Origin: Paracyclopina nana
Taxonomy: Eukaryota; Arthropoda; Copepoda; Cyclopoida; Cyclopettidae
NCBI GenBank assembly: GCA_019096065.1
Contig: JAGUCH010000003.1
Span: 8,928,001 to 8,992,000 of the forward strand
Length of the DNA stretch: 64,000 bases
Direction: 5' to 3'
Of the stretch, positions 11,065 through 20,800 are shown piece after piece. The notes under the pieces were generated by a model, which made no database searches, was not told the origin of the DNA, and saw only the letters and a list, made by a program, of their open reading frames with translations. A program made the position numbers and the translations under genes. Within the stretch, counting starts at the first letter, position 1, and each line of letters begins with the position of its first letter.

Positions 11065-12925
11065 CAAGAATCCAGCAGACAAAGGCACTCGTAGCTTGTC
11101 ATTGGACGAATTCATAAAAGACAAAACTCACTGGTTCAAAGGTTATAACCTAGATTCTCTTGATTATCAAATCGATGACGAGAACTTATATGACATGCCA
11201 GATGAAGAAAAAGATGAGCTTAGAAGCTCTGTGGCCAGAATTTGCCTATTCAGCCACTTAAAACTCCGGAATTATCATCCATCGATGTCATTTGACAAAA
11301 TCCGGAATCTGTTTAAACTGGAAACGAAATGGGCTGAAAAACAGCCTGACGATCTAACCTCTTTTATGAATAAAAGACCCCTCCTATATACAAATGAATT
11401 TGTAAAACGTCATTTTAATGACCTCGACAGTCTGCTCAAAATCACGAGTAGCTTACTATGTCTTAGAAAAGTACTAACTGAAAAAGCTCTGGCAAATCCG
11501 GATGCCCCAACTAATACTCAGAATCTCCGAGACGGCTTAAAGCTAAAGCAAAAGCAATACGAAAACCAAGTTTTTTACAAAAAGAAACTTGCACTTTCTT
11601 TCCTTATTCGCGAAGCGCAAAAAGAAGCGTTTCTGAGTATCAATTCTAATCTAAAGAAAGAATTGACTAGCTTTAAAGCAAAACTGGACGATGATGGCAT
11701 CATAAGAGGAGACTCTAGAATTGATGACTTCAGCGCTATCTCAGTTTATCAAAAAAGACCGATTCTACTCGATAAATCGAGCTACTTGACTTATCTAATA
11801 GCGAAAAACATACATGACACTAATCATGCCTCGCTAAAAGAATCATTAGCTGAATTTTACAAATTCTTCCATTGCTCGGGCTTACGAGTCATGTTGAAGA
11901 ATATAATCAAAAAATGCTACGAATGCAAGCTCACAAAAGGTAAACCTTATCAAAGCCAAATAATGGCGAAGCTTCCAGATTCGAAATTTGACAAACTCCG
12001 GCTCTTTGAGTCAATCGCAATTGACTTTGCGGGTCCCCTAAAAGTCATATTTGGCAGAGGTACTAAAAAGTACTACCTACTGATCTTTGTCTGCTTACAG
12101 ACTCATGCTTTTCACATGGAATTGTGCGAAAGTATGGCAACAGAACACGTATTAACAGCGTTCCAAAGGTTCGCAAGCAAACGTAGAATTCCAAAACTGG
12201 TCAGATCTGATAACGCTGCGCAATTCACAGCCACTAAAAACTTGGTCTTACCTGACATAGAAAGTCTTCAATCCAAGTTAAACATTGAACAATGGGAATT
12301 CTCCCCGGTTTACAGCCCACAAAACAATGGGTTAGCTGAACGAATGGTTGGATTAGCAAAAGCCAGACTGCCATGTCTTCAATCCACAGAATTCACCCTG
12401 GACAGTCTTCTAACAAGCATTGACATGATCACTGACTTGATTAACAGTAGACCTGTAGAATACATAAACACGAGTAAAATTGAAGGCATTTTATGCATTA
12501 ATGACATACTTAAATGCGGCCTCAACTATGACGAAAGTCTGCTCCATGTCAAAGCAGAAAACAAGTTTTCAGAGCTCTATTTGACAATTAGAGCACAAAT
12601 TGACGAATTTTGGTCTCAATGGACGAAAGCGGTCATTGATGAACTGAAAAAATATCCTAAATGGACCAAATTTCGGGATAACCCGAAGCTGGGCGAAATT
12701 TGCATCTTAATGCCAACGTCCACTAGCAAAAAAGACTGGAAAAATCCAAGGTACGAGTGGAAATGGGGACGAATCCATTCGCTAATCAAAGACTCAGACG
12801 ATGTCATTCGAAAATGCGAAGTCCTCATAGCCTCGGATCAAACTAAAACTGAAAAATACAAAATAAAACCTGCAAAGAGAGAAATATATTCAATTAGACA
12901 ATTGATTCCACTTAATATTCTCTAA
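11045..12925 (+). CDS. BEL/Pao integrase region of a truncated pol
   Basis: Open in frame from at least 11045 (WNYVKTDKNPADKGTR, the end of the RNase H region) to TAA at 12925, in +1 frame relative to Gag. An HHCC zinc domain is visible (HDTNH, then CYECK), then the integrase catalytic core with all three acidic residues: D in AIDFAGPL (codon 12023), D in VRSDNAAQF (12208) and E in YSPQNNGLAERMV (12338). The last two are 43 residues apart. The C-terminal domain ends KPAKREIYSIRQLIPLNIL. The frame is intact, so it could still encode active integrase, but the natural start is deleted and no ATG lies near the junction. Expression would need frameshifting from Gag or an internal start. Confidence 0.8.
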   Translation, partial: WNYVKTDKNPADKGTRSLSLDEFIKDKTHWFKGYNLDSLDYQIDDENLYDMPDEEKDELRSSVARICLFSHLKLRNYHPSMSFDKIRNLFKLETKWAEKQPDDLTSFMNKRPLLYTNEFVKRHFNDLDSLLKITSSLLCLRKVLTEKALANPDAPTNTQNLRDGLKLKQKQYENQVFYKKKLALSFLIREAQKEAFLSINSNLKKELTSFKAKLDDDGIIRGDSRIDDFSAISVYQKRPILLDKSSYLTYLIAKNIHDTNHASLKESLAEFYKFFHCSGLRVMLKNIIKKCYECKLTKGKPYQSQIMAKLPDSKFDKLRLFESIAIDFAGPLKVIFGRGTKKYYLLIFVCLQTHAFHMELCESMATEHVLTAFQRFASKRRIPKLVRSDNAAQFTATKNLVLPDIESLQSKLNIEQWEFSPVYSPQNNGLAERMVGLAKARLPCLQSTEFTLDSLLTSIDMITDLINSRPVEYINTSKIEGILCINDILKCGLNYDESLLHVKAENKFSELYLTIRAQIDEFWSQWTKAVIDELKKYPKWTKFRDNPKLGEICILMPTSTSKKDWKNPRYEWKWGRIHSLIKDSDDVIRKCEVLIASDQTKTEKYKIKPAKREIYSIRQLIPLNIL

Positions 12926-13287
12926 AAACGCGGGGAAAATAACTCAAAGAGTCAATTTAAGTTCTTAAACGCGGGGAACTTTGAATTTGAAAACTGCGTG
13001 AATTCAAAACATAAACAAAGGACTCGGCATCAAGCTTCGAGCCAAAGTGAAAACCGAGTCTAAATGACGTCACGAGTTATCGCAAAACTCGAGAATTGCG
13101 GGGAAGGCTAAACGGCGTTTCGCGCCGCGAACACCCGTAAACAAAAGAATTCTCACTTTTGCGAGTCAGCAATCAAAACAAAGGTCAAAATGCACCTAAA
13201 ATAAAATCCGCGAATCCTAAGACAAGTGCAAAAACTGACATCACGTAGAGTTGAGATGCACGTAAGGTTGAGAAAATCTCAGTCTCG
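12926..13287 (+). other. Non-coding spacer between integrase and the extra ORF
   Basis: No reading frame. It contains repeats of ACGCGGGGA(A) (12928, 12970) and many CG-containing words, unlike the flanking pol sequence. A comparable but diverged stretch, sharing a GACGTCACKNG core, follows integrase in the decayed relative near 60530. Confidence 0.5.
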
Positions 13288-13293
13288 GTGAGG

Positions 13294-13331
13294 TATTTAA
13301 AGCCCACGAGACATCCACCCCGATCATTTCA
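13294..13331 (+). promoter_or_regulatory. Possible internal core promoter for the extra ORF
   Basis: TATTTAAA at 13294-13301 is followed, with the A about 32 bp downstream, by TCATTT (13324-13329), which fits the arthropod initiator TCAKTY. This is standard TATA-to-start spacing. The ATG of the extra ORF follows about 76 bp later. Sequence match only; no transcript evidence. Confidence 0.45.
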
Positions 13332-13401
13332 CATACGAAATTCCACGGGCAACCCCATCGTCAACCCCATCACCGTCAACCAATTAAAAAACTTAGTCAA
13401 A

Positions 13402-14802
13402 ATGGCTCGTCAATTGACTTCATCATCGTCCAAAAGGACCGCTTTTGAACACAAGTTCAATAAGCCCACCTTCTTCAGCGAACTAAAGAAGAAAGGAGTC
13501 GGCATAGCCGAAGTCTTGCTCAACCCGAAGGATCGAATCCTGGGCTCGAAAGCCCAAGAAGGCCATATTAAGAAGGTTCCTATTGAGCACTTGAAAAAGA
13601 GGCTGGATTGGGTCAACTTGGACAGCCTCAGGATCCTCCACCTCAGCAGGGGGGAAGTCTACGAAGCCATCAACGTCTACAAGGATCTAGCGTTCGCTTT
13701 TGAAAAAGCTCTGTATGACGGTAACATTCAATCCCCGTATTCGACGTATAAAGCTCTGCAAACAGAGGAAACGCGTCGTCTGGCTCGCCGAAACCACCTG
13801 GAACTCCAAAGGGAGGTGGATGGAATCGAAGACCTAATCAGGTTAGACAGAGAAGGTGAAAACACCATGCCTGCCCCCCGGTCTGCAGCCCCTCGTAATG
13901 ATCGCAAACGATCACACCACCGAAGTTCATCCAGAGCTAGAGGTGACGAGCTGACTGCAAACTTTCCGCTTTCTGTCACTTTTAGGGACCCTCGCACTGA
14001 CCCAAAAGGGCTAGCTAGCACTATAACTAGTGACAAGCTAATTCTCGTCTCCATCAGCGCTCTAAACAGAGTTGTGGATCAAAATCCACAAATAGCTATG
14101 GACGACTTCTTTCGTCATAATAATGACTTCGTTCGCCCGGATCGCAAATGGGAACTGCGTAAACGCGAGGCTGACTTTGTCGCCTACCTTAGAAGGTATC
14201 CCGGCATCCAGTCTTCGTCCTCGTCTGTGATGTCTGCATCGTCCTCAACAGAGGCCTCAATGGCAGCTTCAGACGAGTCATATCACCCGCCAAGAGGCGG
14301 CGAGGCTTCGATGTCGTCATCCACCACTTCATTAGAGCCTGGTTCTGAGCCTCCGATGACTTCGAGGTCAACCACGCCAGTCTCTGATCCGGATTCAGCT
14401 CCCGCTTCTGATTTGGAGGAAATGAAGCGCAAAATACTTCCGTTTGCGCAGGTGATGCTGAAAACAGACTCACCGACGACCTCGGCAGCCTCGACTTCGA
14501 CCATGACGCCCAGCGAGCGGCCTCCAATCGATCTCATCGATCTGGAATCGGTAGCCACGGCCACGGCGCCAAAACTGGTGAGAGCGGAAGCCGAAGATAT
14601 TGCTCCACCGGCGGTACTTCGGTCCGGCGTAGTCTCGCAACCTCCAGCTGTGGTGAAACGCCCATCGACCCCGATCCCAGCTCCCCCGAAGCCGGCCCCG
14701 TTCCCGGTGGGAGACGTCGATGATTTACTGAAGCGAGAAGAAGGCGAAACCGAAGACTTGGACTACGAAATGGACGAGGCAATCTTGCAGGAAAATGATT
14801 GA
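13402..14802 (+). CDS. Uncharacterised ORF in the env position of the BEL/Pao element
   Basis: 466 residues from the ATG at 13402 (caaaATGG, good initiation context; the frame is open a little upstream but without an ATG). Unrecognised. The N-terminal third is helical and basic (MARQLTSSSSKRTAFEHKF). A short arginine/histidine cluster (NDRKRSHHRSSSRARG) could be a nuclear or nucleic-acid-binding signal. A second helical block (DPKGLASTITSDKLILVSI to VAYLRRYPGIQ) follows, then a long Ser/Pro/Thr-rich tail with the acidic hydrophobic motif PIDLIDLES and an acidic C-terminus. There is no signal peptide, transmembrane segment or furin-like site, so it does not look like an envelope protein. It could be an accessory protein acquired by the element. 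The intact frame in a recent copy suggests it is maintained. Confidence 0.65.
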   Translation: MARQLTSSSSKRTAFEHKFNKPTFFSELKKKGVGIAEVLLNPKDRILGSKAQEGHIKKVPIEHLKKRLDWVNLDSLRILHLSRGEVYEAINVYKDLAFAFEKALYDGNIQSPYSTYKALQTEETRRLARRNHLELQREVDGIEDLIRLDREGENTMPAPRSAAPRNDRKRSHHRSSSRARGDELTANFPLSVTFRDPRTDPKGLASTITSDKLILVSISALNRVVDQNPQIAMDDFFRHNNDFVRPDRKWELRKREADFVAYLRRYPGIQSSSSSVMSASSSTEASMAASDESYHPPRGGEASMSSSTTSLEPGSEPPMTSRSTTPVSDPDSAPASDLEEMKRKILPFAQVMLKTDSPTTSAASTSTMTPSERPPIDLIDLESVATATAPKLVRAEAEDIAPPAVLRSGVVSQPPAVVKRPSTPIPAPPKPAPFPVGDVDDLLKREEGETEDLDYEMDEAILQEND

Positions 14803-14828
14803 CTTGTAAATGTAAGGCCCTTTCATTT

Positions 14829-14837
14829 AGCGGGGAA
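14829..14837 (+). promoter_or_regulatory. Polypurine tract of the BEL/Pao element
   Basis: AGCGGGGAA directly precedes the 3' LTR, the expected plus-strand primer position. Confidence 0.6.
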
Positions 14838-15040
14838 TGTTTGAATTTTCCCGCTCCCTCCCCCATATCCTCGTAGTCATTAAAGTAAATAAACAAAGTT
14901 AGTTACGTTCCACCTTTCAAACCAACAAGTTGTTCATCTCGATTTATTCGATAGATTCCAAACTTATACAAAAGTATTACTTCGTAAAGTCATCGGCAAT
15001 TTTCTCCAAGGACTAGTATCCGGGTAGCAAATTGCTTACA
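14838..15040 (+). repeat. 3' LTR of the BEL/Pao element
   Basis: 203 bp, TG...CA, identical by eye to 8612-8814, followed by the ATTTC target duplication at 15041-15045. Confidence 0.92.
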
Positions 15041-15045
15041 ATTTC

Positions 15046-16050
15046 CAATAAGCCTTGCATTTGAGCTTACGACATCATAGAGGTAGCTCATTTCCAGCAT
15101 TTCAAAAAATTCCTCTACAGATCTTAGGCACCTAAATGCAGCACCTTTTCCTATTGGTTTTATATAAAAATTGATGACATTGAAGCATAAAACCAAAATA
15201 TGAAATGGCATTTGAAGACATTTGCAAAATATTCCTGATTTCAGAGAATTTTCTTTTTTTTTGCCACATAGTTCCAATGGATATTGAGTTCTTAATTGGG
15301 AGAATATGCCATGAACAAAAGGTAATTTTTTCACCAAAATTGCTGCTGTTGAGAAAAATACTAAGGAGTTTATGTTCATCATTTCTTAAAATACTGAAGA
15401 AGAAGGCCATAACAGAACAGAAAAAATTAAAATAAAACCATAAACTCATGAATTGGCAGAAAGTTATTTCATCCGGATCGGAGGTCTCTAAGGAGGTGGC
15501 TGATTTTTCTCCTTTGCTGAACTGATTTGCCTCACTTTCAGTAAGGCGGTCTTAGCGTCCTCCAATCCGGATGAAAATTGGCATGAAGATTCTTCAATAC
15601 GTTCGTATGAACTCCTCCAAATTTGGTTCCAATCGGACGAGTAGATGCTGAGATATATGCGCGCAAAGTGCCTTGCTTACCTTATAGAAATGTTTATGAG
15701 AACATGCTTGTATGTATGTATTTGCGGATTTCCGAAGATTTGCGGAGTTGATTATCACGGAACGGATTTTTACGGAACGGAATATAACGGGACGGATTTT
15801 TGCGGACACGGCCCGGATTTGAACAGTACAGTAGTCCCCACAGTCACCCTAGTGCAGTTGTGACTGCCAAAAAATCTTATAAGGAATTCTCAAAAAAATA
15901 AAAATAAAAGAATCTGCAAATTCAGTAGTACCAGGTAAGATCCGTTGCATGTTAATCAGTAGCACCAAGTACGATGCGTTCTAGTAAGACCCCATGCAGG
16001 TAAGGTTCCCCGGTAAAAGCCTCTGTAAGCATTGTGCTACACAAGGCTTA
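15046..16050. other. AT-rich intergenic sequence
   Basis: No gene is recognised. Around 15740-15800 there is a short GGA(A/C)CGGATTTT-type tandem similarity. At 15925-15990 GTAGCACCAAGTACGATGCG and neighbours match a dispersed motif also found at 30960-31090 and 31805-31890, so this is probably a fragment of a scattered repeat. Confidence 0.45.
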
Positions 16051-16205
16051 GTCTTTCGCAAGTTTTGCATAGTCACGCTATTTAAAAAGCTCAAAACATA
16101 AAACGTATTTAAATAGCAGCTATTTAAATACATCCAGAGGCTATTTAAATTTTATGCTATGAGCTATTTTAAAAATAGCGTGACTATGCAAAACTTGCGA
16201 AAGAC
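16051..16205. mobile_element. 155-bp MITE with ~33-bp terminal inverted repeats
   Basis: The left end GTCTTTCGCAAGTTTTGCAT (continuing AGTCACGCTATTT) is matched exactly by the inverse complement at the right end. TA dinucleotides flank both ends (16049-16050 and 16206-16207), as for Tc1/mariner-type insertion. The centre is AT-rich with repeated CTATTTAAAT. It is too small to code. Confidence 0.75.
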
Positions 16206-17287
16206 TAATCCAATATGTGGCTTATTGCTATTCGTTATGGCTCATTAGGTGAATGAGATGAGTGATTGGCTTTGTTTTGTGAACGTGTGTCTGCTCTAGA
16301 TCATCTCTGATGCACCATTATTCCATTCGCGTTAGCATTTGTTGAATGATGCATGAAATGGTGGCCTTTCTGATGAGCAGCTCAGCTCTCACGCAGCGCT
16401 CACTCTGTTGAATAGGTAGCCTTGGAGGCCTCAACTGGGACGACTCTAGATAGGACCATGAGAGCCTTGAGGAAAGCCGCGTTTCCTTGGCTGCTTGGAT
16501 CGATTCCAAAGAGCCGCCCCAGCCCTGCTCTCTCTCCAGTACGGCACAGGGTGGATCAAGACGTCACTCAGTTTTGTAGGGAAAAAATTTGTATATACCA
16601 AGAGAAACGAAATGGTTCTTTAATGAGGAAGAAAAGGTCATATTGCAGGCTGACGAACTTCTGCTCGAGCTGATATCGATCATGAGTACCTACCTACGAA
16701 TCAGCCTTGGGTGGAAGAAAGGCCTTGCTTGGCAGGCATCGTGGCCTTTCCAAACTTACAGAGGGTTAGAAAGCCACTGCCTAGCTCGCGCATGCTCTAA
16801 TTGGCCACGAATGCGCCTGCGCGCGTCTTGAGCCTGCTGGATCTATACGTGCCATACACGTGAGGGTGCGAAGGCTTGTTTCTCCAGGCCTCCATTACAC
16901 GAATTGGAGCCCAAATTTGAGCCAACTGAATCGCTTCGAGCGCGCATCTTCAACGCTACACCTCATCTCTTGCTACCACAATTGGTAAGTTAACCATAAG
17001 AATTTCAGTTTTTCCCAAAGCAAGCCTACAACGAGTTGTTATCTAGTGTGCGCAACTCATCAACGAAGCAAATCTTAAAGAAGCCTTATTAGCAGGCAAA
17101 TGCAGTTTGTTCGTTTCGCCTGTTCGCTTCAATAAGGTTTCAAGAAGAGTCCTATATTCGAAAGGGCTTCCTAAAAATTACTTTAAAAAGCCCCATCTCT
17201 GCAGCATAGTGCTCACTGTAAGCGTTTGAGCTTTGAAATTCGTTCAAGCCAATAATCATCCATTAATCAAAGTCTCACCTAGAGAAG
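16206..17287. other. Intergenic sequence, nothing recognised
   Basis: Mixed-composition sequence with only short chance frames (16318-16831). No splice-supported exon, repeat pair or RNA was seen. Confidence 0.4.
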
Positions 17288-17376
17288 TCCCCAGTGGCGC
17301 AATCGGTTAGCGCACGGTACTTATACGGCAGTACTGAGTTATGCCGGGGTTGTGAGTTCGAGCCTCACCTGGGGAA
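17288..17376 (+). tRNA. tRNA-Ile(UAU) with a 15-nt intron
   Basis: Acceptor arms TCCCCAG (17288-17294) and CTGGGGA (17369-17375) pair over seven bases, followed by discriminator A. The D arm is GCGC-AATCGGTTA-GCGC. The anticodon arm is CGGTA-CTTATA-(intron)-A-TGCCG with anticodon TAT. The T arm contains GTTCGAGCC. The extra 15 nt directly 3' of the anticodon loop position 37 is the canonical eukaryotic tRNA intron site, and introns are typical of animal tRNA-Ile(UAU) genes. A run of eight T's follows as the Pol III terminator. The first base pair is T-A rather than the usual G-C. Confidence 0.9.
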
Positions 17377-17384
17377 TTTTTTTT
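17377..17384 (+). terminator. Pol III oligo-T terminator of the tRNA gene
   Basis: Eight consecutive T's begin directly after the discriminator base of the tRNA-Ile gene. Confidence 0.85.
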
Positions 17385-17871
17385 CGCACTTAGTCGCCGG
17401 CCTTCGTGATCGACTAAACTGTGTTTTGTCACGTTGATTGATAGTATGATGTGACTTCTAGCATCTTTTCGGATTTCTTCTATTTGCCACAACATTGCGT
17501 GATGGCAAACTAATCACCAGATCAAGTAGAGCACTAAGCTCTACCCTAGCGTAACGAATCAGCATTACGTGTGCTTTGCACATTCTTAGCAATGTATCAC
17601 TGTGTTAATAATGGGAACTGAGTCGATTCGTTAACTCAACTGTATTTATTGCTGTCAAAACGAACCATATAACTCACTGGGTGATTGTTCAAATCATGTT
17701 TGAAAAATTCGCGAGTCAGCTAGAAATCCTGGGTTACCTAGATAGCTAATTGCGAATGTGAAATGTCGCTAAAGGTCTAGACAAGTATGATGCTTTCAGC
17801 CAAAGGAAAAAAAAGATTGATGCATGGTGCTTTGCTGCCGACTCACCCAGAACATTCAATAACAATGAGCA

Positions 17872-20800
17872 ATGGACCCTTGCTCAGTTCCCACGCTGCC
17901 ATCAGGTCGGATTGTAAGCAACAAAAGCCAGCAAAGCAGGCGAGGCCCCGCGCCGCTAGCATCCTTTGACGACATCAGTGTTGCATCTTTTGACGTCTCT
18001 TCCCCCGACAAGGGTAAGCGTTTTTCCATATATTACTAACCTAGTTTCTGCTGTGTTCACCTACAAAGGAAATTTTTTCCTTCCCCTAAAGTGCGTTGTA
18101 CTTAAGCCTCCTATTTCAGTACTAATCGTTTTTACTAACTTTTGATAGCTTCAATTGGACCATTTTTCACACCTCTTTTGGTCACACGAGCTTGAAGTGT
18201 TTTGATTAATCAGAAGTACGAAAACTTGTCCATTTCATTCAGGATGCCGTAAGATTTTAATGAAAAGAGGCGTATGTGAACACCCTATTCGATCGTGGCT
18301 TTTCAATGATAGCGCTCCAACGTGTAGCTGGACACTAGTGTTAATTAAGCATGACATTAAGGTACCTGAAATTTAACGCTTCTTGTCACCCATGAAATTA
18401 AAAAAAAGTCACCGATAAAAGTGCCAACTATGATTAGATATCTGCACGCTTGCGCCAATTGCCATCGTTCTATCAGCATTAATTCGGAAGACGGGTGACG
18501 AAGGCTAGCAGATTGCGATCACACTGAAATCTCTGAATCCGACCTTATTATAGAGCCTTATTATGTTTCAGGCGCTAGGGAGGTCCCAGCGCATCATCCC
18601 CGGTGGTCAGCGAGCCGAGATCAAGATCCTCCCATAAGAGGTAACAGATCCTCGACCAAGGACAGTCCAGATCAGGAGCGGGTGCTCGTTCAGGTAAATG
18701 GGCGCAACTTGTAGGTGGCGTCGTCATTCATCGCATGTCCTTTTTTTGTGGGTGCCAGGGCGGGCGAGACCAGTCGGTGACATTTGGGTTTGGCGAAGGC
18801 CAGTCGACTTTGGACCTTCGCAAGTCAGCTGCGGACGAACTGGAAGCCCAGCGAATCGTGCGAGAAGTGTACGTGCGCCGGCCGAATTCGAGGACATCGA
18901 ACACGAGCGAGGACTTGACCCCGACCCAGCCTCAGGTGCCGACTGGCCCCTTTGCATCCCGCGCTTTCCGCATGATCGATGCGTCCACTTGCGACCTCCG
19001 CGATCCCATCGATCGCAACAGGAAAGACTCGATCACATCCTTGACCAGCATCGTGATGAATGAGCAATACCGGCAGCAGCAAGCCAGAAAGGCCTCCATC
19101 ACCTCGACGTCCACGATGCGATCCAACCGCGGACTGGGCTACGCCATTGAGACCTCGTTTTGCGGCGACAAGCCCCTGGTCCCGCCCAGGTCAGCCTACG
19201 AGCTGGCTCAGCAAAACTTGCCGCCCAATCAGAACGTCGATCGTTCCGAAGAGTCTCTGACTGGTACGTAATTCGCACTCTAGCCGGCGCGCTCACTTCA
19301 ATTCATTGCATAGGTTCCGACGACCTCTCCGACTCGCGAAACTTGGTCGAGGAGATTCACATGCGAACGAAGCAATTGCCTCTCACCAAGCAGGACTCGT
19401 ACGCGAACGCCATCTACAGTAGCGCCGTCAGGGCTCAGCAGGTCAGGAAGCTGGGAGTGAAAAAGCAAAGCTCCTACGAGGCCGCGGTTGAGAGCGGCCT
19501 CAAGAATCAGGCAGCCGCCAGGAGGACGAAGCAAATCATGCAGATTCGAAAGCAGGACTCCTACTGCAAAGCCATCGGGGGCTCCTTCGAGGACGACCAC
19601 TCCTCCGGAGAGAGTAGAGAGCCCAAAATGCGGAAGCAAGTGAGTAGTCGCTAGTTCAGGCTAGCGCATGCGCGCGTGATATACATACATCAATTGCAGG
19701 AATCTTACCTCATGGCCGTGGGCGAAATTTCCCCCGAGAATGAAAGTAAGCCGGGGGCGTCCTTCCCAAGCTCGCCTCGAATTCGGAAGCAGGATTCCTA
19801 CTTGAAGGCCATCAGCAACGCGGAGGACGAGCTGACGCCGCTGCCCAGGAGAGCTGGGGTGAGGAAGCAGGAGTCGTATCAGCGGGCGATCCTCGCTGGT
19901 GGAGGAAGTCTGCTCATGGGCACCAGCCAGGACCGGCCCAGTCTGCTTTTGACCAGGCAAGAGGCCATGGAGAAGACCTCACCGCGTCCGTCCCCCAGAA
20001 TATCGCCGAGCAGTTCGCCCAGACCCAACCTTCGCGGCTCCTTTAAGAAGCAAGACTCGTACAATCGAGCCATCGAAAAGGGCTACGACATGCTTGCCGC
20101 CTTGGATCGAATCAATAACTACGAAGAGGTGCTACGAGAAATCAAGGAGAAAAACCTTCAAACTGCAGCTAGCATTCCCTCGATGCAAAGCCTCCTGATG
20201 CAGCCCACCCGCTCCGAGGTGGAGGCCGCGGTGGCCATCCAGTCGGCATTCAAGGGATACAAAGTGAGGAAGGAGATAAAGGAGATCCAAACGTTTTACA
20301 AGCAGGTGTCGGGCTCAGAGGATCAAATCGCGAGGCCGAGGCCCACCGAGCTGAGGAACGAGCCGCTGTCAAGGAAGAAACGGCAAGACTCCTATTTGAA
20401 AGCTATCGGCGCTCTGTCGCCCGAAGAGGAGAGCAAAACGAGGTCGTGGAAAATCAGACAGGACTCCTACCAGCAAGCCATGAGCCTGCAGGGGCCAGCT
20501 GATGGCCTGGGACAAAAGCCCAAGAGGCAGGACTCGTACTTGCAGGCCATCAGCGGGGACAGCAGCCAATCAGCCGTTGTATCGCACCCTCAGGCGAGGC
20601 CGAAAATCGGCCACCGGCAGCCATCTTACCAGAGGGCGGTGGGTGCTGCCTCGCCTGACGACGAGGACCTCCCTGACCTGTCGTGTGCCCAGGTAGCCCA
20701 GGCGGCAGTTACCATTCAGGCTGCCTACAAAGGCTTCAAGGCTAGGCGAGAGATGTTAGCGGCTGAAGGAGATCTACCTGACCTGCACGATAAATCTGTG

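Larger units (their letters stand above)
8612..15040 (+). mobile_element. BEL/Pao-type LTR retrotransposon, internally deleted (6.4 kb)
   Basis: A complete element bounded by 203-bp direct LTRs and a 5-bp duplication (ATTTC). Order: 5' LTR 8612-8814, primer-binding site, leader, Gag ORF 9604-11064, a pol remnant with the very end of RNase H and all of integrase (11045-12925), an extra ORF (13402-14802), purine tract, 3' LTR 14838-15040. Protease, reverse transcriptase and most of RNase H are absent. The homologous region of the degenerate relative at 57.5-60.4 kb shows what should lie between Gag and integrase. By eye the two LTRs look identical, so insertion was recent although the element cannot encode its own reverse transcriptase. 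It therefore probably moved with enzymes supplied by an intact relative. Confidence 0.9.

Noticed and set aside
13402-14802. Envelope gene of an errantivirus-like BEL element
   Set aside because: No signal peptide, transmembrane segment, cleavage site or cysteine pattern; the protein is Ser/Pro-rich and soluble-looking.
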